Of a stretch of DNA of 64,000 bases, positions 52,056 through 61,340 are shown one piece after another. Within the stretch, counting starts at the first letter, position 1; each line of letters begins with the position of its first letter. The notes beneath the pieces are model-generated. The model was given only the letters and a program-made list of their open reading frames with translations. It had not been told where the DNA came from and ran no database searches. The translations under genes and the position numbers were made by a program. Source of the DNA: Phytoamicus setariae (GTDB taxonomy: Bacteria > Pseudomonadota > Alphaproteobacteria > Rhizobiales > Rhizobiaceae); NCBI RefSeq assembly GCF_016722925.1, contig NZ_JAEQNC010000007.1, positions 124,001-188,000 of the forward strand, read 5' to 3'.

Positions 52056-53459
52056 TTAGCTCAATACGGTCTGGATAGTGGTGAATTCCTTGAGGCCCTC
52101 TGCGCCGAATTCGACGCCGATGCCCGAGCTCTTGACGCCGCCGAAGGGGGCGTTTGGCTGGATCGCACCATGCTTGTTGATCCAGACAGAGCCGCATTCC
52201 AACCTGAGCGCGTACCGCTTGGCTTTCTCGGGATCGGAAGACCAGACCGAGCCACCAAGGCCCGCCGGATTACGGTTGGCCCGTTCGATCACTTCCTCGA
52301 CATCGGAATAGCGGATGATCGGCAACGCCGGACCGAACTGCTCTTCGTCGACGATGCGCATGCCGTCGGTTACGTCTGCCACCAGGGTAATCGGGTAGAA
52401 GTAGCCGGCGCGTTCCATCGGCGCGCCGCCGGTGAGGATACGACCACCATTGGCGCGGGCATCCTCGACCAGTTCGCGTACCTTGTTGAACTGCATTTCG
52501 TTCTGCACCGGGCCGAGCACGCTTTTCTCGTCCATGCCGTCGCCGACGGTGATCTTGCCGGCATAATCGGCAAGCGCTTCGCAGACAGCATCATAGATGC
52601 TGTCATGCACGTAGAGCCGCTTGAGTGCCGCGCAGGTCTGGCCGTTGTTGATGAAGGCGCCCCAGAAAAGACCCTCGGCGATCCCGCGGGGATCGACATC
52701 GGGGAGCACGATGCCGGCATCGTTGCCGCCGAGTTCCAGTGTCAGTCGCTTCAACGTCTCGACGGCGGACGCCATGATTTTCTTGCCGGTCTCGGTCGAT
52801 CCGGTGAACGTCATCTTGGCGATGCCGGGATGCGCCGAAAGCAGGCCGCCGATTGCGTTCTCGCCGGTCACGACATTGACGACGCCCGCCGGCAGAACCT
52901 CATTGATGATTTCGACAAGCCGGATGGTCGAGAGCGGCGTCATCGGCGACGGCTTGATGACGACAGTGTTGCCGGCGCGGATGGCGGGGATGATATGCCA
53001 GCAGGCGATCATCACAGGCCAGTTCCATGGCGTGATCGAACCCACCACGCCGATCGGCTTGCGGTGCAGCTCGACGCGGCCTTCATTATCGTCCTGCAGA
53101 ATTTCGACCGGCAGCTGGAGTTCTGCCGTATAACGCGTCCAGGCAAGCGCGCCGCCGATCTCGAAGCGCGAGCCAAGGCCGTTCATCGGCTTGCCCTGCT
53201 CCTGCGTCAGCAGCGTTGCCAGTTCCTCGGCATGGTTGGAAATCGCCTCGGCTACCGCGCGGCAGGCATCGATGCGCGCTTCGTCCGATGTCTGGCTCCA
53301 CGACTTGAACGCGATCTGCGCCGCATCGACGGCCTGATCGAGCTGCGCAGGTGTCGCAAGCGGCATCAGGCCGACGACATCGCCGGTCGATGGATTCTTG
53401 ACGTGGGCATGATTGGCGGCAGCAATGCGCTGCCCGCCGATAAGCAGGCTGTATTCCAT
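52056..53459 (-). CDS. NAD(P)-dependent aldehyde dehydrogenase
   Basis: 467 residues. The catalytic Glu is in LELGGNDAGIVLPDVD, the catalytic Cys in NNGQTCAALKRLYV, and FTGSTETGKKIM is the coenzyme-binding turn. The product of the GMC enzyme is the likely substrate. GGAGGAGCATTTC precedes the ATG. First gene of the operon that runs through the transporter; an operator-like repeat lies upstream (53539-53569). Confidence 0.93.
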   Translation of the reverse strand: MEYSLLIGGQRIAAANHAHVKNPSTGDVVGLMPLATPAQLDQAVDAAQIAFKSWSQTSDEARIDACRAVAEAISNHAEELATLLTQEQGKPMNGLGSRFEIGGALAWTRYTAELQLPVEILQDDNEGRVELHRKPIGVVGSITPWNWPVMIACWHIIPAIRAGNTVVIKPSPMTPLSTIRLVEIINEVLPAGVVNVVTGENAIGGLLSAHPGIAKMTFTGSTETGKKIMASAVETLKRLTLELGGNDAGIVLPDVDPRGIAEGLFWGAFINNGQTCAALKRLYVHDSIYDAVCEALADYAGKITVGDGMDEKSVLGPVQNEMQFNKVRELVEDARANGGRILTGGAPMERAGYFYPITLVADVTDGMRIVDEEQFGPALPIIRYSDVEEVIERANRNPAGLGGSVWSSDPEKAKRYALRLECGSVWINKHGAIQPNAPFGGVKSSGIGVEFGAEGLKEFTTIQTVLS

Positions 53460-53538
53460 GAAATGCTCCTCCTCCCAAACGCGGCTTGGGAGACCGCGCT
53501 GAACTTATGGCTGGAGTATGCGGGGGACACTTCGGCCT

Positions 53539-53569
53539 GTCTTGGAGGATTGCGCGCCCCGTCTTGGAG
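53539..53569. promoter_or_regulatory. Direct repeats GTCTTGGAG, AraC-type operator candidate
   Basis: GTCTTGGAG occurs at 53539-53547 and 53561-53569, 22 bp apart and on the same face of the helix, about 80-110 bp before the aldehyde dehydrogenase ATG. Flanks are similar (CCTGTCTTGGAGGA, CCCGTCTTGGAGAA). AraC-type activators bind such tandem half-sites. The remainder of 53460-53702 has no gene. Confidence 0.55.
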
Positions 53570-53702
53570 AAAAACGCAGGTGCAGCGCAACACTCCGATA
53601 GGTCCCGACACAGCTGCGCCATCGGCCGCTCCTGTGCTTGTCACAAAAGGCCAGCTCCGGCGCGTCGACGCCGAAGACCCTGCAAAGCAGAAGACTTGTT
53701 GC

Positions 53703-54746
53703 TTATTCGGCTTTCCCGCCTGCCTGCCTCAAAAGATCCGTCGGCGCACAGTCGAACAGTTCCTTGAAGCTGCGATTGAAATAGGAAATGTCGTTGAACC
53801 CTGCGGAGTACGCCACTTCGGCGATCGTCTTGCCGCCACCGTGATCCTTGATCTGCTCGATCTTTTCCTTGGCGAACTTCAGCCGCTTGTCACGAATGAT
53901 CATCGTGCAGGTAACGCCGACGCCCTGGAAATCCTGCTGCAAGGTGCGGATCGAGACGCCGATGCGGGTTGCCAGCCACTTGGCCGACAGGTTGGCGTCC
54001 GTCAGATGCCGGTCGATCAGGATGTCGACCATCTGCAATCGCCTGGTGGCGCTCTCGTGCATCGCCTGCATTCCCTGCATAGCGGCGTCGGAAACGAAGG
54101 CCTGACGGGTGGCGTTGAACATCAACTGCTTGAGGCTGGCGGCATTGGCATCGCCTTCCGGCGTTGTCATGATCTTGGCGATCAGCGCCCGGAGCATGAT
54201 CGCCATTGGGTCGAAGCCTTCGAGCTTGCGGGCGATGTCGAATTCGGCACGCTTTTCCGAATACATCGTCTGTCGCGGCAGGTGCATGGAGAGATGGTTG
54301 CTGAACGTTCCTCCGAAGTGGAAAGTCGTCGGCTTGGTGGAATCCACCAGAATGCAGTCACCGACATCGAGCGTATTCTGCTGGCCGATATGATCGACAC
54401 CGCAGGAACCTTCGAGTTGTACGATCAAGAAAAGATGCTCGGCACTGTCGCGGCGAATATCTTCCCAGTCGCGGTGCACCCGGTCGAGATCGTTGGAAAC
54501 ATGGGCAAACTGCATGCCGCAGACATCGATGCCACGCGCCGCGCCGAGAACGGATTTTCCCCGCTCGGTGGTACGTGGATTGAAGCTTCCGCAGATGGAA
54601 TGCAGATCGTCCGCCCACTTGTCGTAAGGTACGGTCGCCCAGTTCGCCGGGACGAGATTGTGGCTGCCCAAAAGTTCCAACTCTGCCTCCCAACAGTGCC
54701 GGTTGCGCACAAATGCGCCCCTGATCGGAGCGCATTTACTTAACAC
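53703..54746 (-). CDS. AraC-family regulator upstream of the aldehyde dehydrogenase operon
   Basis: 347 residues. N-terminal AraC_binding_2-like sensor (VCGMQFAHVSNDLDRVHRDW, HLFLIVQLEGSC, DVGDCILVDSTKPTTFHFG) and C-terminal HTH (LSAKWLATRIGVSIRTLQQD; IAEVAYSAGFNDISYFNRSF). The start is a GTG at 54746. The gene reads towards the operon it probably activates. It is a paralogue in layout of the regulator at 44.9-45.8 kb, so the operon is bracketed by two AraC genes. Confidence 0.87.
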   Translation of the reverse strand: MLSKCAPIRGAFVRNRHCWEAELELLGSHNLVPANWATVPYDKWADDLHSICGSFNPRTTERGKSVLGAARGIDVCGMQFAHVSNDLDRVHRDWEDIRRDSAEHLFLIVQLEGSCGVDHIGQQNTLDVGDCILVDSTKPTTFHFGGTFSNHLSMHLPRQTMYSEKRAEFDIARKLEGFDPMAIMLRALIAKIMTTPEGDANAASLKQLMFNATRQAFVSDAAMQGMQAMHESATRRLQMVDILIDRHLTDANLSAKWLATRIGVSIRTLQQDFQGVGVTCTMIIRDKRLKFAKEKIEQIKDHGGGKTIAEVAYSAGFNDISYFNRSFKELFDCAPTDLLRQAGGKAE

Positions 54747-54789
54747 ATGAAATATGCACCGGTTTCGTGCAGTTCGTCAAGCAAGCGCC

Positions 54790-55497
54790 TCAGGTCGCTT
54801 CAGAAGCCTCGCCCAGATAGAGGCGATGAAGCCGGGCAGGATCCCTCGCCAGCTCTTCGCAACCGCCGTCATAGACGGTCTGGCCGCGCCTGAGCACGTA
54901 GGCGCGATTGCCGATCGCCAGCGCCAACGTGGCGAACTGCTCGACCAGGATCACCGCCATGCCATCGTCAGCGAGCTTGCGCACCGCGGTCATCAGGCGG
55001 CTGACGACGACGGGCGCGAGGCCCGAGGACATCTCGTCGATCATGATAACTTTCGGTCGTCCCACCAGCGCCCTCGCAATCACCACCATCTGCTGCTCGC
55101 CACCCGAAAGCATGCCTGCGGCAATGTCGCGCCGCTGCCTTAGTTCGGGAAACAGTGCGTATGCCTCATCGAGCGTGGCATCGGGGTGCAGCGCCACCTT
55201 GAGGTTCTCCTCCGTTGTCATCTGCGAGAACACCGTACGGCCCTGCTCGACATGGCTGAGCCCGGCGCGTGCCCGCACCCCCGCCCTTGCCCGCATCAGG
55301 TCATGCCCGTCGAGCATAACTTCGCCCGCCGCACTCGCGATGATGCCCGAAATGCCTTCGAGCAGCGTCGTCTTGCCCGCGCCGTTGGAGCCGAGCAGCA
55401 CGCTGATTTCGCCGCTCTTCGCCTCGATTTCCACGCCACGCACGACCGGAATGCCGCTGCGGTTGACGATCAGGCCATTGATGGAAAGCGTCGTCAT
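54790..55497 (-). CDS. LIV-type ABC transporter ATPase LivF (second system)
   Basis: 235 residues. Walker A GSNGAGKTT, signature LSGGEQQMVV, Walker B VIMIDEMSSGLAP. Last gene of the second transporter, overlapping the fused permease-ATPase gene by 4 bp. Related to but distinct from the LivF at 45.8 kb. Confidence 0.92.
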   Translation of the reverse strand: MTTLSINGLIVNRSGIPVVRGVEIEAKSGEISVLLGSNGAGKTTLLEGISGIIASAAGEVMLDGHDLMRARAGVRARAGLSHVEQGRTVFSQMTTEENLKVALHPDATLDEAYALFPELRQRRDIAAGMLSGGEQQMVVIARALVGRPKVIMIDEMSSGLAPVVVSRLMTAVRKLADDGMAVILVEQFATLALAIGNRAYVLRRGQTVYDGGCEELARDPARLHRLYLGEASEAT

Positions 55498-57209
55498 GCC
55501 GCGTTCTCCTCGAGTTCGATACCCATATAGGCCTTCTGCACGATGGGCATCGCCAGCACCGCTTGCGGCGCGCCGTCGGCAATGACGCGGCCAAAATCGA
55601 AGACGGTGATTGCCGAGCAGGCACGGCGCACCAGATCCATGTCGTGTTCGATCAGCAGCACGGCGCTGCCGAATTTTTCCGGGATGGCGGCGATGCGTTC
55701 GCCGAGCTTCAACGCTTCCGCATAGGACTGGCCGGCGGCCGGTTCATCGAGCAGAATCACCGGCGGCCGCGCTGCGACAACGCCGGCGACGTCGAGCAGC
55801 CGGCGCGTTCCCGCATCGACCGTGGAGATCAGCGTTTCCGGCGGCGGGCAGTCGAACCATTGCAGCACGGCTTCGAGTTCGCTGTCACTGATCGGGCCGG
55901 CGGCCAAGCGGATGTATTCACCGACGCGCAGTTCCGGCGCGATGCGGGTCGTCTGCCATGTGCGGCGGATGCCGAGATGGGCGCGCACTGTTGCCGACTG
56001 GCCGTCGAGGGGCTGGCCATTCAGTTTGATCGAGCCTTCGTAGCTGGCAAGGAAGCCGGCAATCGCGTCGACCATGGTCGACTTGCCCGCACCGTTCGGC
56101 CCTACGAGCCCGACGACGGTTTTGGCCGGAACCTTGAGGTGGACCTTGTCAAGCGCCACCACGGCGCCATAACGGACGGTGAGGTCGGAGACTTCCAGCG
56201 CAATTCCGGCTGCGTGTTGTACCGGCGCCGGCAGATGGGCCGAGAGATCGCCAGTTTCCTTTGCTGCCCGCTTGGGCATCCACTTGCGGCCTAGCCGCGC
56301 CCAGGTCTCTGCAATTGTCTCGCCGGTCGACAACGCCTGAACCGCACCAAGGGCGAAGAACAGGTTGCCTACATCCTGCGGCAGGTTGAGACGGCGCAGC
56401 AGTTCCGGAAACAACGTGATCAGGATGCCGCCGATGATCGCGCCAAGGGTGAAATGTGCGCCGACCATGGTCGACACCGCAAACAGCGCCAGCGACTGCA
56501 TCATGTTGAAGTTTTCCGCCACCAGCGTGCCGAGGTATCCGGCGAGCAGGCCACCGGAGATACCTGATATGAAGGCGCTGATCGCAAAGGCGCTGAGCTT
56601 GGCCTTGGGGACCGAAATACCGTGCGCGGCGGCGGCACGTTCCGAGTGACGCACGGCCAGCCACGACGCCCCCAGCCGCGAGCGGCTGACGAATTCCAGC
56701 ACCACGGCGATGATACCGTAGAAGCCGAGGATGAAGATGAAATAGCCGCGGTCACTGTCGAACAATTCGGGACGCACCACCTGGGTGAACGTCGTCTGGC
56801 CGGGGAACGTGATCGTAGCAAGCACCGTGTCGAAGGCGGCGGCAAAGCCGAGGGTGACGATTGCCAGATTGATGCCGCGCAGGCGCAGCGCCGGAAGCCC
56901 GATGGCGATGCCCACCGGCACGGCCGCCAGTCCGCCGATCAGCACCCAGACGATCAGTCCACCCGGTGCTTCCGCGACGTTGAGATAGCCAGTCACCCAG
57001 GCACCAACGCCGGCAAACGACATCTGACAAAGCGAGATCATGCCGGTACGGCCCGTCACCAGCCCGAGGCTCTGCAGCGCAATGCCGATGATGAACACGG
57101 CAGTGATCAAAAACACCCAGTATTTGGGGAGGAGAAGTAGGACCAGCGCGCCGAGAACGGCAAGCGATATGGCCGTGGTCGCAGCGGCGCGAAAACTAGC
57201 GTGCTTCAT
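55494..57209 (-). CDS. Fused LivM permease-LivG ATPase
   Basis: 571 residues. Residues 1-300 are a LivM-type permease with about nine helices (RTGMISLCQMSFAGVGAWVT, ALRLRGINLAIVTLGFAAAF), followed by a short linker and, from about residue 335, an ATPase: Walker A GPNGAGKST near 375, Walker B VILLDEPAAGQSYAEAL. One ORF encodes both without interruption. The signature motif is degenerate (STVDAGTRRLLDVAG in its place). ATG 57209 overlaps the livH stop by 14 bp. Such M-G fusions are known in rhizobial LIV systems. Confidence 0.9.
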   Translation of the reverse strand: MKHASFRAAATTAISLAVLGALVLLLLPKYWVFLITAVFIIGIALQSLGLVTGRTGMISLCQMSFAGVGAWVTGYLNVAEAPGGLIVWVLIGGLAAVPVGIAIGLPALRLRGINLAIVTLGFAAAFDTVLATITFPGQTTFTQVVRPELFDSDRGYFIFILGFYGIIAVVLEFVSRSRLGASWLAVRHSERAAAAHGISVPKAKLSAFAISAFISGISGGLLAGYLGTLVAENFNMMQSLALFAVSTMVGAHFTLGAIIGGILITLFPELLRRLNLPQDVGNLFFALGAVQALSTGETIAETWARLGRKWMPKRAAKETGDLSAHLPAPVQHAAGIALEVSDLTVRYGAVVALDKVHLKVPAKTVVGLVGPNGAGKSTMVDAIAGFLASYEGSIKLNGQPLDGQSATVRAHLGIRRTWQTTRIAPELRVGEYIRLAAGPISDSELEAVLQWFDCPPPETLISTVDAGTRRLLDVAGVVAARPPVILLDEPAAGQSYAEALKLGERIAAIPEKFGSAVLLIEHDMDLVRRACSAITVFDFGRVIADGAPQAVLAMPIVQKAYMGIELEENAA

Positions 57210-58065
57210 CCCAGCGGGCTCCTCTTTGCGACCACAGAAGGACGGCAAGAATGACAAGGAAAGGTACGGTCGAGCGATATTGGCTGAATGCGTCAAGGCC
57301 GCTCACCAGTCCCTCGATCACGCCGATCATGACGCCACCGAACAGCGCGGCGCGGAAGCTGACGAAGGCACCGATCAGGGCGGCGGCCAGCGCCGGCACC
57401 ACCAGCAGGCTGAGCGACATGAAATCGGGCGACCGCAGCGGCGCGATGATCATCAGTGCAAAGGAGGTCACGGCCCCCATCAGAGCCCAGACGCCGAGCG
57501 CCAGCAGACGCACGCGAATGCCGATCAGCTCTGCCGCCATCGGACGCTGGGACAACGCGCGCAGCTGCAGACCGGTGCGGGTGCGAGCCAGAAACTGTTC
57601 GGTCAGAATGGTGAACACCACCGAAATCAGCAATGTCACCACCGCTGACCATGTGACTTCGACACCGGCCAGCCGGAAGGCAGAACCGGGGATCAATTCG
57701 GGGAAGAAGTGTGGATGCTGGCCGCCGGTCAGCCTGAGACCAATAGCGATGAAGCCGACCAGCAGTGCCGCCGTCACCGCCGCCTTGGTCGAGGCATTGG
57801 AGTTGGCAAACCAGGTTGTCATCACCAGACCGATCAGCGTGGCTGCGACCGCCCCGGCTATAATACCCAGCAAAGTCGCCGGCAGGAGCGGCAGGCCCAA
57901 CTCATAGAGAGCAACCATGGCAAAGGTGCCCGTCGCACCGATCGCCGCCCCGGTGAAATTGACCACCGCGACAAGACGATAGGTAAAGATCGCGCAGACC
58001 CCGAGGATGGCATAGGCGCCACCCGCGGATAGCCCGGCGACTGCGGACGTTAATAGAGAATACAT
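57196..58065 (-). CDS. LIV-type ABC transporter permease LivH (second system)
   Basis: 289 residues, about eight membrane segments. LLTSAVAGLSAGGAYAILGV at the start and RTGLQLRALSQRPMAAELIG near residue 150 are the LivH features. A palindromic repeat separates it from its binding-protein gene, which might weaken co-transcription. Confidence 0.91.
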   Translation of the reverse strand: MYSLLTSAVAGLSAGGAYAILGVCAIFTYRLVAVVNFTGAAIGATGTFAMVALYELGLPLLPATLLGIIAGAVAATLIGLVMTTWFANSNASTKAAVTAALLVGFIAIGLRLTGGQHPHFFPELIPGSAFRLAGVEVTWSAVVTLLISVVFTILTEQFLARTRTGLQLRALSQRPMAAELIGIRVRLLALGVWALMGAVTSFALMIIAPLRSPDFMSLSLLVVPALAAALIGAFVSFRAALFGGVMIGVIEGLVSGLDAFSQYRSTVPFLVILAVLLWSQRGARWDEAR

Positions 58066-58169
58066 TCCGGGTCTCCGGGTTCAGGCATTACGGCGGTGCA
58101 AAGTGCTATTCCTATCCCAAGGAACAGATGCCCTCTTGTCGGAGGGACGATCGGGGCAATAAGGGCGCT

Positions 58170-58297
58170 TCATACCCTTCTCCCCGTCCTTACGGGGAGA
58201 AGGTGGCGGCAGCCGGATGAGGGGCGGTCCCACGGCTCAAGGCATCGCATAATGCCCCTCACCCTAGCCCTCTCCCCGTAAGAGCGGGGAAAGGGGG
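58170..58297. repeat. Rhizobial palindromic intergenic repeat (inverse copy)
   Basis: Holds CCTTCTCCCCG-TCCTTA-CGGGGAGAAGG, then the 33-bp block at 58193-58225 that is the reverse complement of 44721-44753, then a further hairpin CCTCTCCCCG / CGGGGAAAGG-like. It sits inside the second transporter operon, between the binding protein and livH genes. Confidence 0.8.
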
Positions 58298-58314
58298 TAC
58301 GTGCCGCTTCGCCC

Positions 58315-59496
58315 TCACTCGCCCTTCGGCAGCGAGAACCAATCCGGCGTCTTGACGGTCCATTTGCCATCCACCAGCTGCATGATCTTGGTGGCCTGCA
58401 TCGGCGCGTGGGCCTTTGCATCGCCGAAGACATACGGGCTACCAGCGATCGGGTACTTCAGTTCCTTGCCAGCCTTCAGGGCCGCAGTGACGCTTTCGCG
58501 GGTCACTTCGCCGTCAATGGCCGAGATCGTGTCGATCATCACCTTAGCAGCCATGTAGCCGCCCTGCGAGAAGGCCGTCTTGGCCAGACCGGCCTTGTCC
58601 ATGGTCGCGATCCAGTCCTTGTTGGCGTCGCTGGCTTCCGTATATGGCTCCCATTCGGTGCCGACATAGATCGGCTGCTTGGTATCGGCCAGCGCCTTGG
58701 CAACGCCTTCGGTATAACCCGGCGCGAGGAACAGCATGTTCATGCCGGTGATCTTCTGTGCGTCGGCGGTCTTGATCCACTGGACGACACCCGGCTCGAC
58801 CTGGTTGGTCAGCACCGCATCGCAACCGGCATCACGTGCCTTGATGACGTAAGGCGTCAGGTCGCCTTGCGCCGGCAGCGTCAAGTCGACGAGGCCAATC
58901 TTCTTGCCGCTCACCTTTTCCCAGTTTGCGATCGCTGCCGAATAGGCTTCCTGCGTGCCGCCGAGGATGAGGAAGAAAGCGCAGAGCTTCTGCGAGCCGA
59001 GGTTCTTGTCGGCATAGTCGAGTACGGCGGTGGTCAGCGTATACGGGCCGACATTGACAGGTGATACGCTCGGCGCGTTGAAGCAGAGCGGATCGACGCC
59101 GACGCCCTGCACCGAAAGCACGTCGTTCTTGTTGTAGGTGCCGGCATTGACGGCGCAGTCGAGCAGGCTCGCGCCACCCGAAAGAGCAACCACGCCCTTG
59201 TTGTCGATCAGGTCGCGGGCAGCCTGGGCAGCGACCTGCGGGTCACCTTTGTCGTCGGCAAGCGTGTACTCGATCTTGCAGCCGTTGATGCCGCCAGCCG
59301 CGTTTATCTGCTCGAAGGTTGCCGCCGTTGCCTTTGGCGCATCGGAAAAATCTACGACGCCGGTGACGGTCGAGACGGCGCCGATCTGGATCGGACCGTT
59401 TTCGCAGGTCGGCGCGGCGAATGCTGCCGTGCCGGTCAGCGCCAGGCCCAGGCACACGGCACCGAAAGCAAGGAGTTCATATCTGATTTTCGACAT
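58315..59496 (-). CDS. LIV-type ABC transporter substrate-binding protein (second system)
   Basis: 393 residues. A signal peptide (LLAFGAVCLGLALTGTAAFA) precedes the Peripla_BP_6 domain: IQIGAVSTVTGVVDFSDAPK, INAAGGINGCKIEYTLADDK. It resembles the first binding protein in opening and length but differs through most of its sequence, so the ligands probably differ. AAAGGGAACAG precedes the ATG. It follows the amidohydrolase by 53 bp. Confidence 0.91.
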   Translation of the reverse strand: MSKIRYELLAFGAVCLGLALTGTAAFAAPTCENGPIQIGAVSTVTGVVDFSDAPKATAATFEQINAAGGINGCKIEYTLADDKGDPQVAAQAARDLIDNKGVVALSGGASLLDCAVNAGTYNKNDVLSVQGVGVDPLCFNAPSVSPVNVGPYTLTTAVLDYADKNLGSQKLCAFFLILGGTQEAYSAAIANWEKVSGKKIGLVDLTLPAQGDLTPYVIKARDAGCDAVLTNQVEPGVVQWIKTADAQKITGMNMLFLAPGYTEGVAKALADTKQPIYVGTEWEPYTEASDANKDWIATMDKAGLAKTAFSQGGYMAAKVMIDTISAIDGEVTRESVTAALKAGKELKYPIAGSPYVFGDAKAHAPMQATKIMQLVDGKWTVKTPDWFSLPKGE

Positions 59497-59549
59497 TCTG
59501 TTCCCTTTCCTGTTTTATGGTTCGGCGGTTTCCTCCCCGCCGGCAATGA

Positions 59550-61211
59550 TTATCGCTGGAAGACTGCCTTCCCTTCGAAATAGGTGGTCAGCACTTTGGT
59601 ATCGGCGATCTGGTCAGCCGGAACCTCGAAGACGTTCTGGTCGAGCACGATGATGTCGGCTGACTTGCCGGCCTCTAGCGAGCCGGTTTGCTTGTCGATG
59701 CCCATCGCAACAGCCGAATTGAGTGTGTAGATCTGGATAGCGGCGGCGAGATCGATTGCCTGTTCGGCCCAGAGCGAAACTCCTGGAAACGCGCCCGAAG
59801 GGTTCTGTCGCGTCACCATGCCTTCGATACCGTGCCACGGATCTGGAACCGGAATGACCGGCCAGTCCGAACCACCCGCCAGCAGCGCGCCCGAATTCTT
59901 GAGATCGGCGATTGGCCAGAAGCGCGTCGCACGCTCCTCTCCCATCACTTCCTTGTGGCCTTCGAGGAAGGTGGTCGGATGCCAGATCATCGGGCTGAGG
60001 TCGGCAACCACGCCGAGCTTGGCGAAGCGCTTGACGTCATCGGCCCTGATATAGCTCGCATGCGCTATCTGGTGGCGAACGTCCGTAGGCCCGTTGAAAT
60101 GGCGGACAGCCTCCACGGCGTCGAGCATCTCGGTGACGGAATAGTCGCCGGTGCAATGGATCTTCAGTCCCAAACCGAGCTTTTCAGATTTGTCGATATG
60201 CTTGACGAGATCGGGATAGGTAACCAGCGTCTCGCCGCGATGGCCATGAGGATGCGCGTCATCACCGACATAGGCCTCATGGAAGGCGGCTGTCTGCGCA
60301 CCGGGCACGCCATCGAGGAAGATCTTGGTGAAGTTCGACTTGACGTGATCGGTGCGATAATCCTCACGCAAGGCAAGCAGCTCATCGCCGGACAGGCCGA
60401 ACATGAAGGAAGGCTCGATCAGCGGCAGCGAGGTCACCGCCCATGCCGTCAGTTTGCCCTTGTTATCGAGATTGACCAGCGCTTGTAGGATCGGCAGCAC
60501 GGAGGCCGCGTCCTGGAAGGCGGTAACGCCATGAGAATTGACGATTTCGACGGCGCGGGCAACGGCAGCTTCCCCCATCGCTTCAGTGAAATGATCGGCG
60601 ACGACCCGCTCGACGATGCCGGCGGCGGATTCGATCAGCAGTCCCGTGAGGCGGCCCGTCTTCGGGTCGCGGCCGAAAGCGCCGGCTGGCGGATCGGGCT
60701 GGTTGTTGGAAATGCCGGACAGGCGCATCGCCTCGCTGTTGACCCAGCGATTGTGCACGGTCTCGTCACGCAACAGAACGGGATGGCCAAGACTTGCCGC
60801 ATCGAGCTTGGCGAGCGAAGCCTCGCTGTTGAGCGCGGTCATCATGTCCGCGCCCCATTGGTTGGCAACGATCCACTGGCCGGGCGCAGCCATTTCGGCC
60901 TGGACGCGAACATGGGCGCAGATGCCATCGACCGAGGCACCAACCGGCAGTTGGGTCTCGAACAGATCGGCCTGACCGCCCATCATGATGTGATTGTGGA
61001 CATCGACGAAGCCTGGCATCGCCATCTTGCCCTGCAGGTCGATCGTTTCGGTAGCCGGACCGGCAAATGCGGCAATGTCCTTGCTGGAGCCGATAGCAAG
61101 AATCCGACCATCGGCAATCGCAACAGCCTCCGCCCACGGCATCTTTTCATCGACCGTGTAGATACGGCCGTTTGAAAGAATGAAATCGGCCGACCGGCTG
61201 CTTGTGGACAT
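59550..61211 (-). CDS. YtcJ-like amidohydrolase (Amidohydro_3)
   Basis: 553 residues. The metal-binding HxH is FVDVHNHIMMGGQAD near residue 67; further ligands are likely in KIHCTGDYS and RHQIAHASYIRADD, with the last Asp in LAGGSDWPVIP near 460. A metal-dependent hydrolysis of an amide, formyl or carbamoyl bond is the family reaction. ATG 61211 has GGAGGAAGC upstream. It starts an operon with the binding protein and LIV transporter, so it may hydrolyse the imported compound. No signal peptide, so cytoplasmic. Confidence 0.88.
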   Translation of the reverse strand: MSTSSRSADFILSNGRIYTVDEKMPWAEAVAIADGRILAIGSSKDIAAFAGPATETIDLQGKMAMPGFVDVHNHIMMGGQADLFETQLPVGASVDGICAHVRVQAEMAAPGQWIVANQWGADMMTALNSEASLAKLDAASLGHPVLLRDETVHNRWVNSEAMRLSGISNNQPDPPAGAFGRDPKTGRLTGLLIESAAGIVERVVADHFTEAMGEAAVARAVEIVNSHGVTAFQDAASVLPILQALVNLDNKGKLTAWAVTSLPLIEPSFMFGLSGDELLALREDYRTDHVKSNFTKIFLDGVPGAQTAAFHEAYVGDDAHPHGHRGETLVTYPDLVKHIDKSEKLGLGLKIHCTGDYSVTEMLDAVEAVRHFNGPTDVRHQIAHASYIRADDVKRFAKLGVVADLSPMIWHPTTFLEGHKEVMGEERATRFWPIADLKNSGALLAGGSDWPVIPVPDPWHGIEGMVTRQNPSGAFPGVSLWAEQAIDLAAAIQIYTLNSAVAMGIDKQTGSLEAGKSADIIVLDQNVFEVPADQIADTKVLTTYFEGKAVFQR

Positions 61212-61231
61212 GCTTGCTTCCTCCAAAACAT

Positions 61232-61248
61232 GGTTCAATATTTGAACC
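61232..61248. promoter_or_regulatory. Palindrome GGTTCAA-TAT-TTGAACC
   Basis: Perfect 7-bp arms around TAT lie 21 bp before the amidohydrolase ATG. TTCAA recurs at about 61255. The position near the start of the transcript suits a repressor operator. The regulator is unknown. Confidence 0.5.
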
Positions 61249-61340
61249 GCATATTCAACTATTAGAATGGCCCGACTTCACGGTCGTGTCAATATAGTTC
61301 ACACGTTAAATATATTGATTGTCTGTAAGTAGTCGGGCGC

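Noticed and set aside
50456-53459. betAB choline-to-betaine pathway
   Set aside because: The GMC and aldehyde dehydrogenase genes resemble betAB in class only; betI and betC are missing and the partner is a LIV transporter instead of a choline carrier.
52170-54743. 857-codon open frame on the plus strand
   Set aside because: It is opposite the aldehyde dehydrogenase and AraC genes, with a composition typical of a shadow frame.
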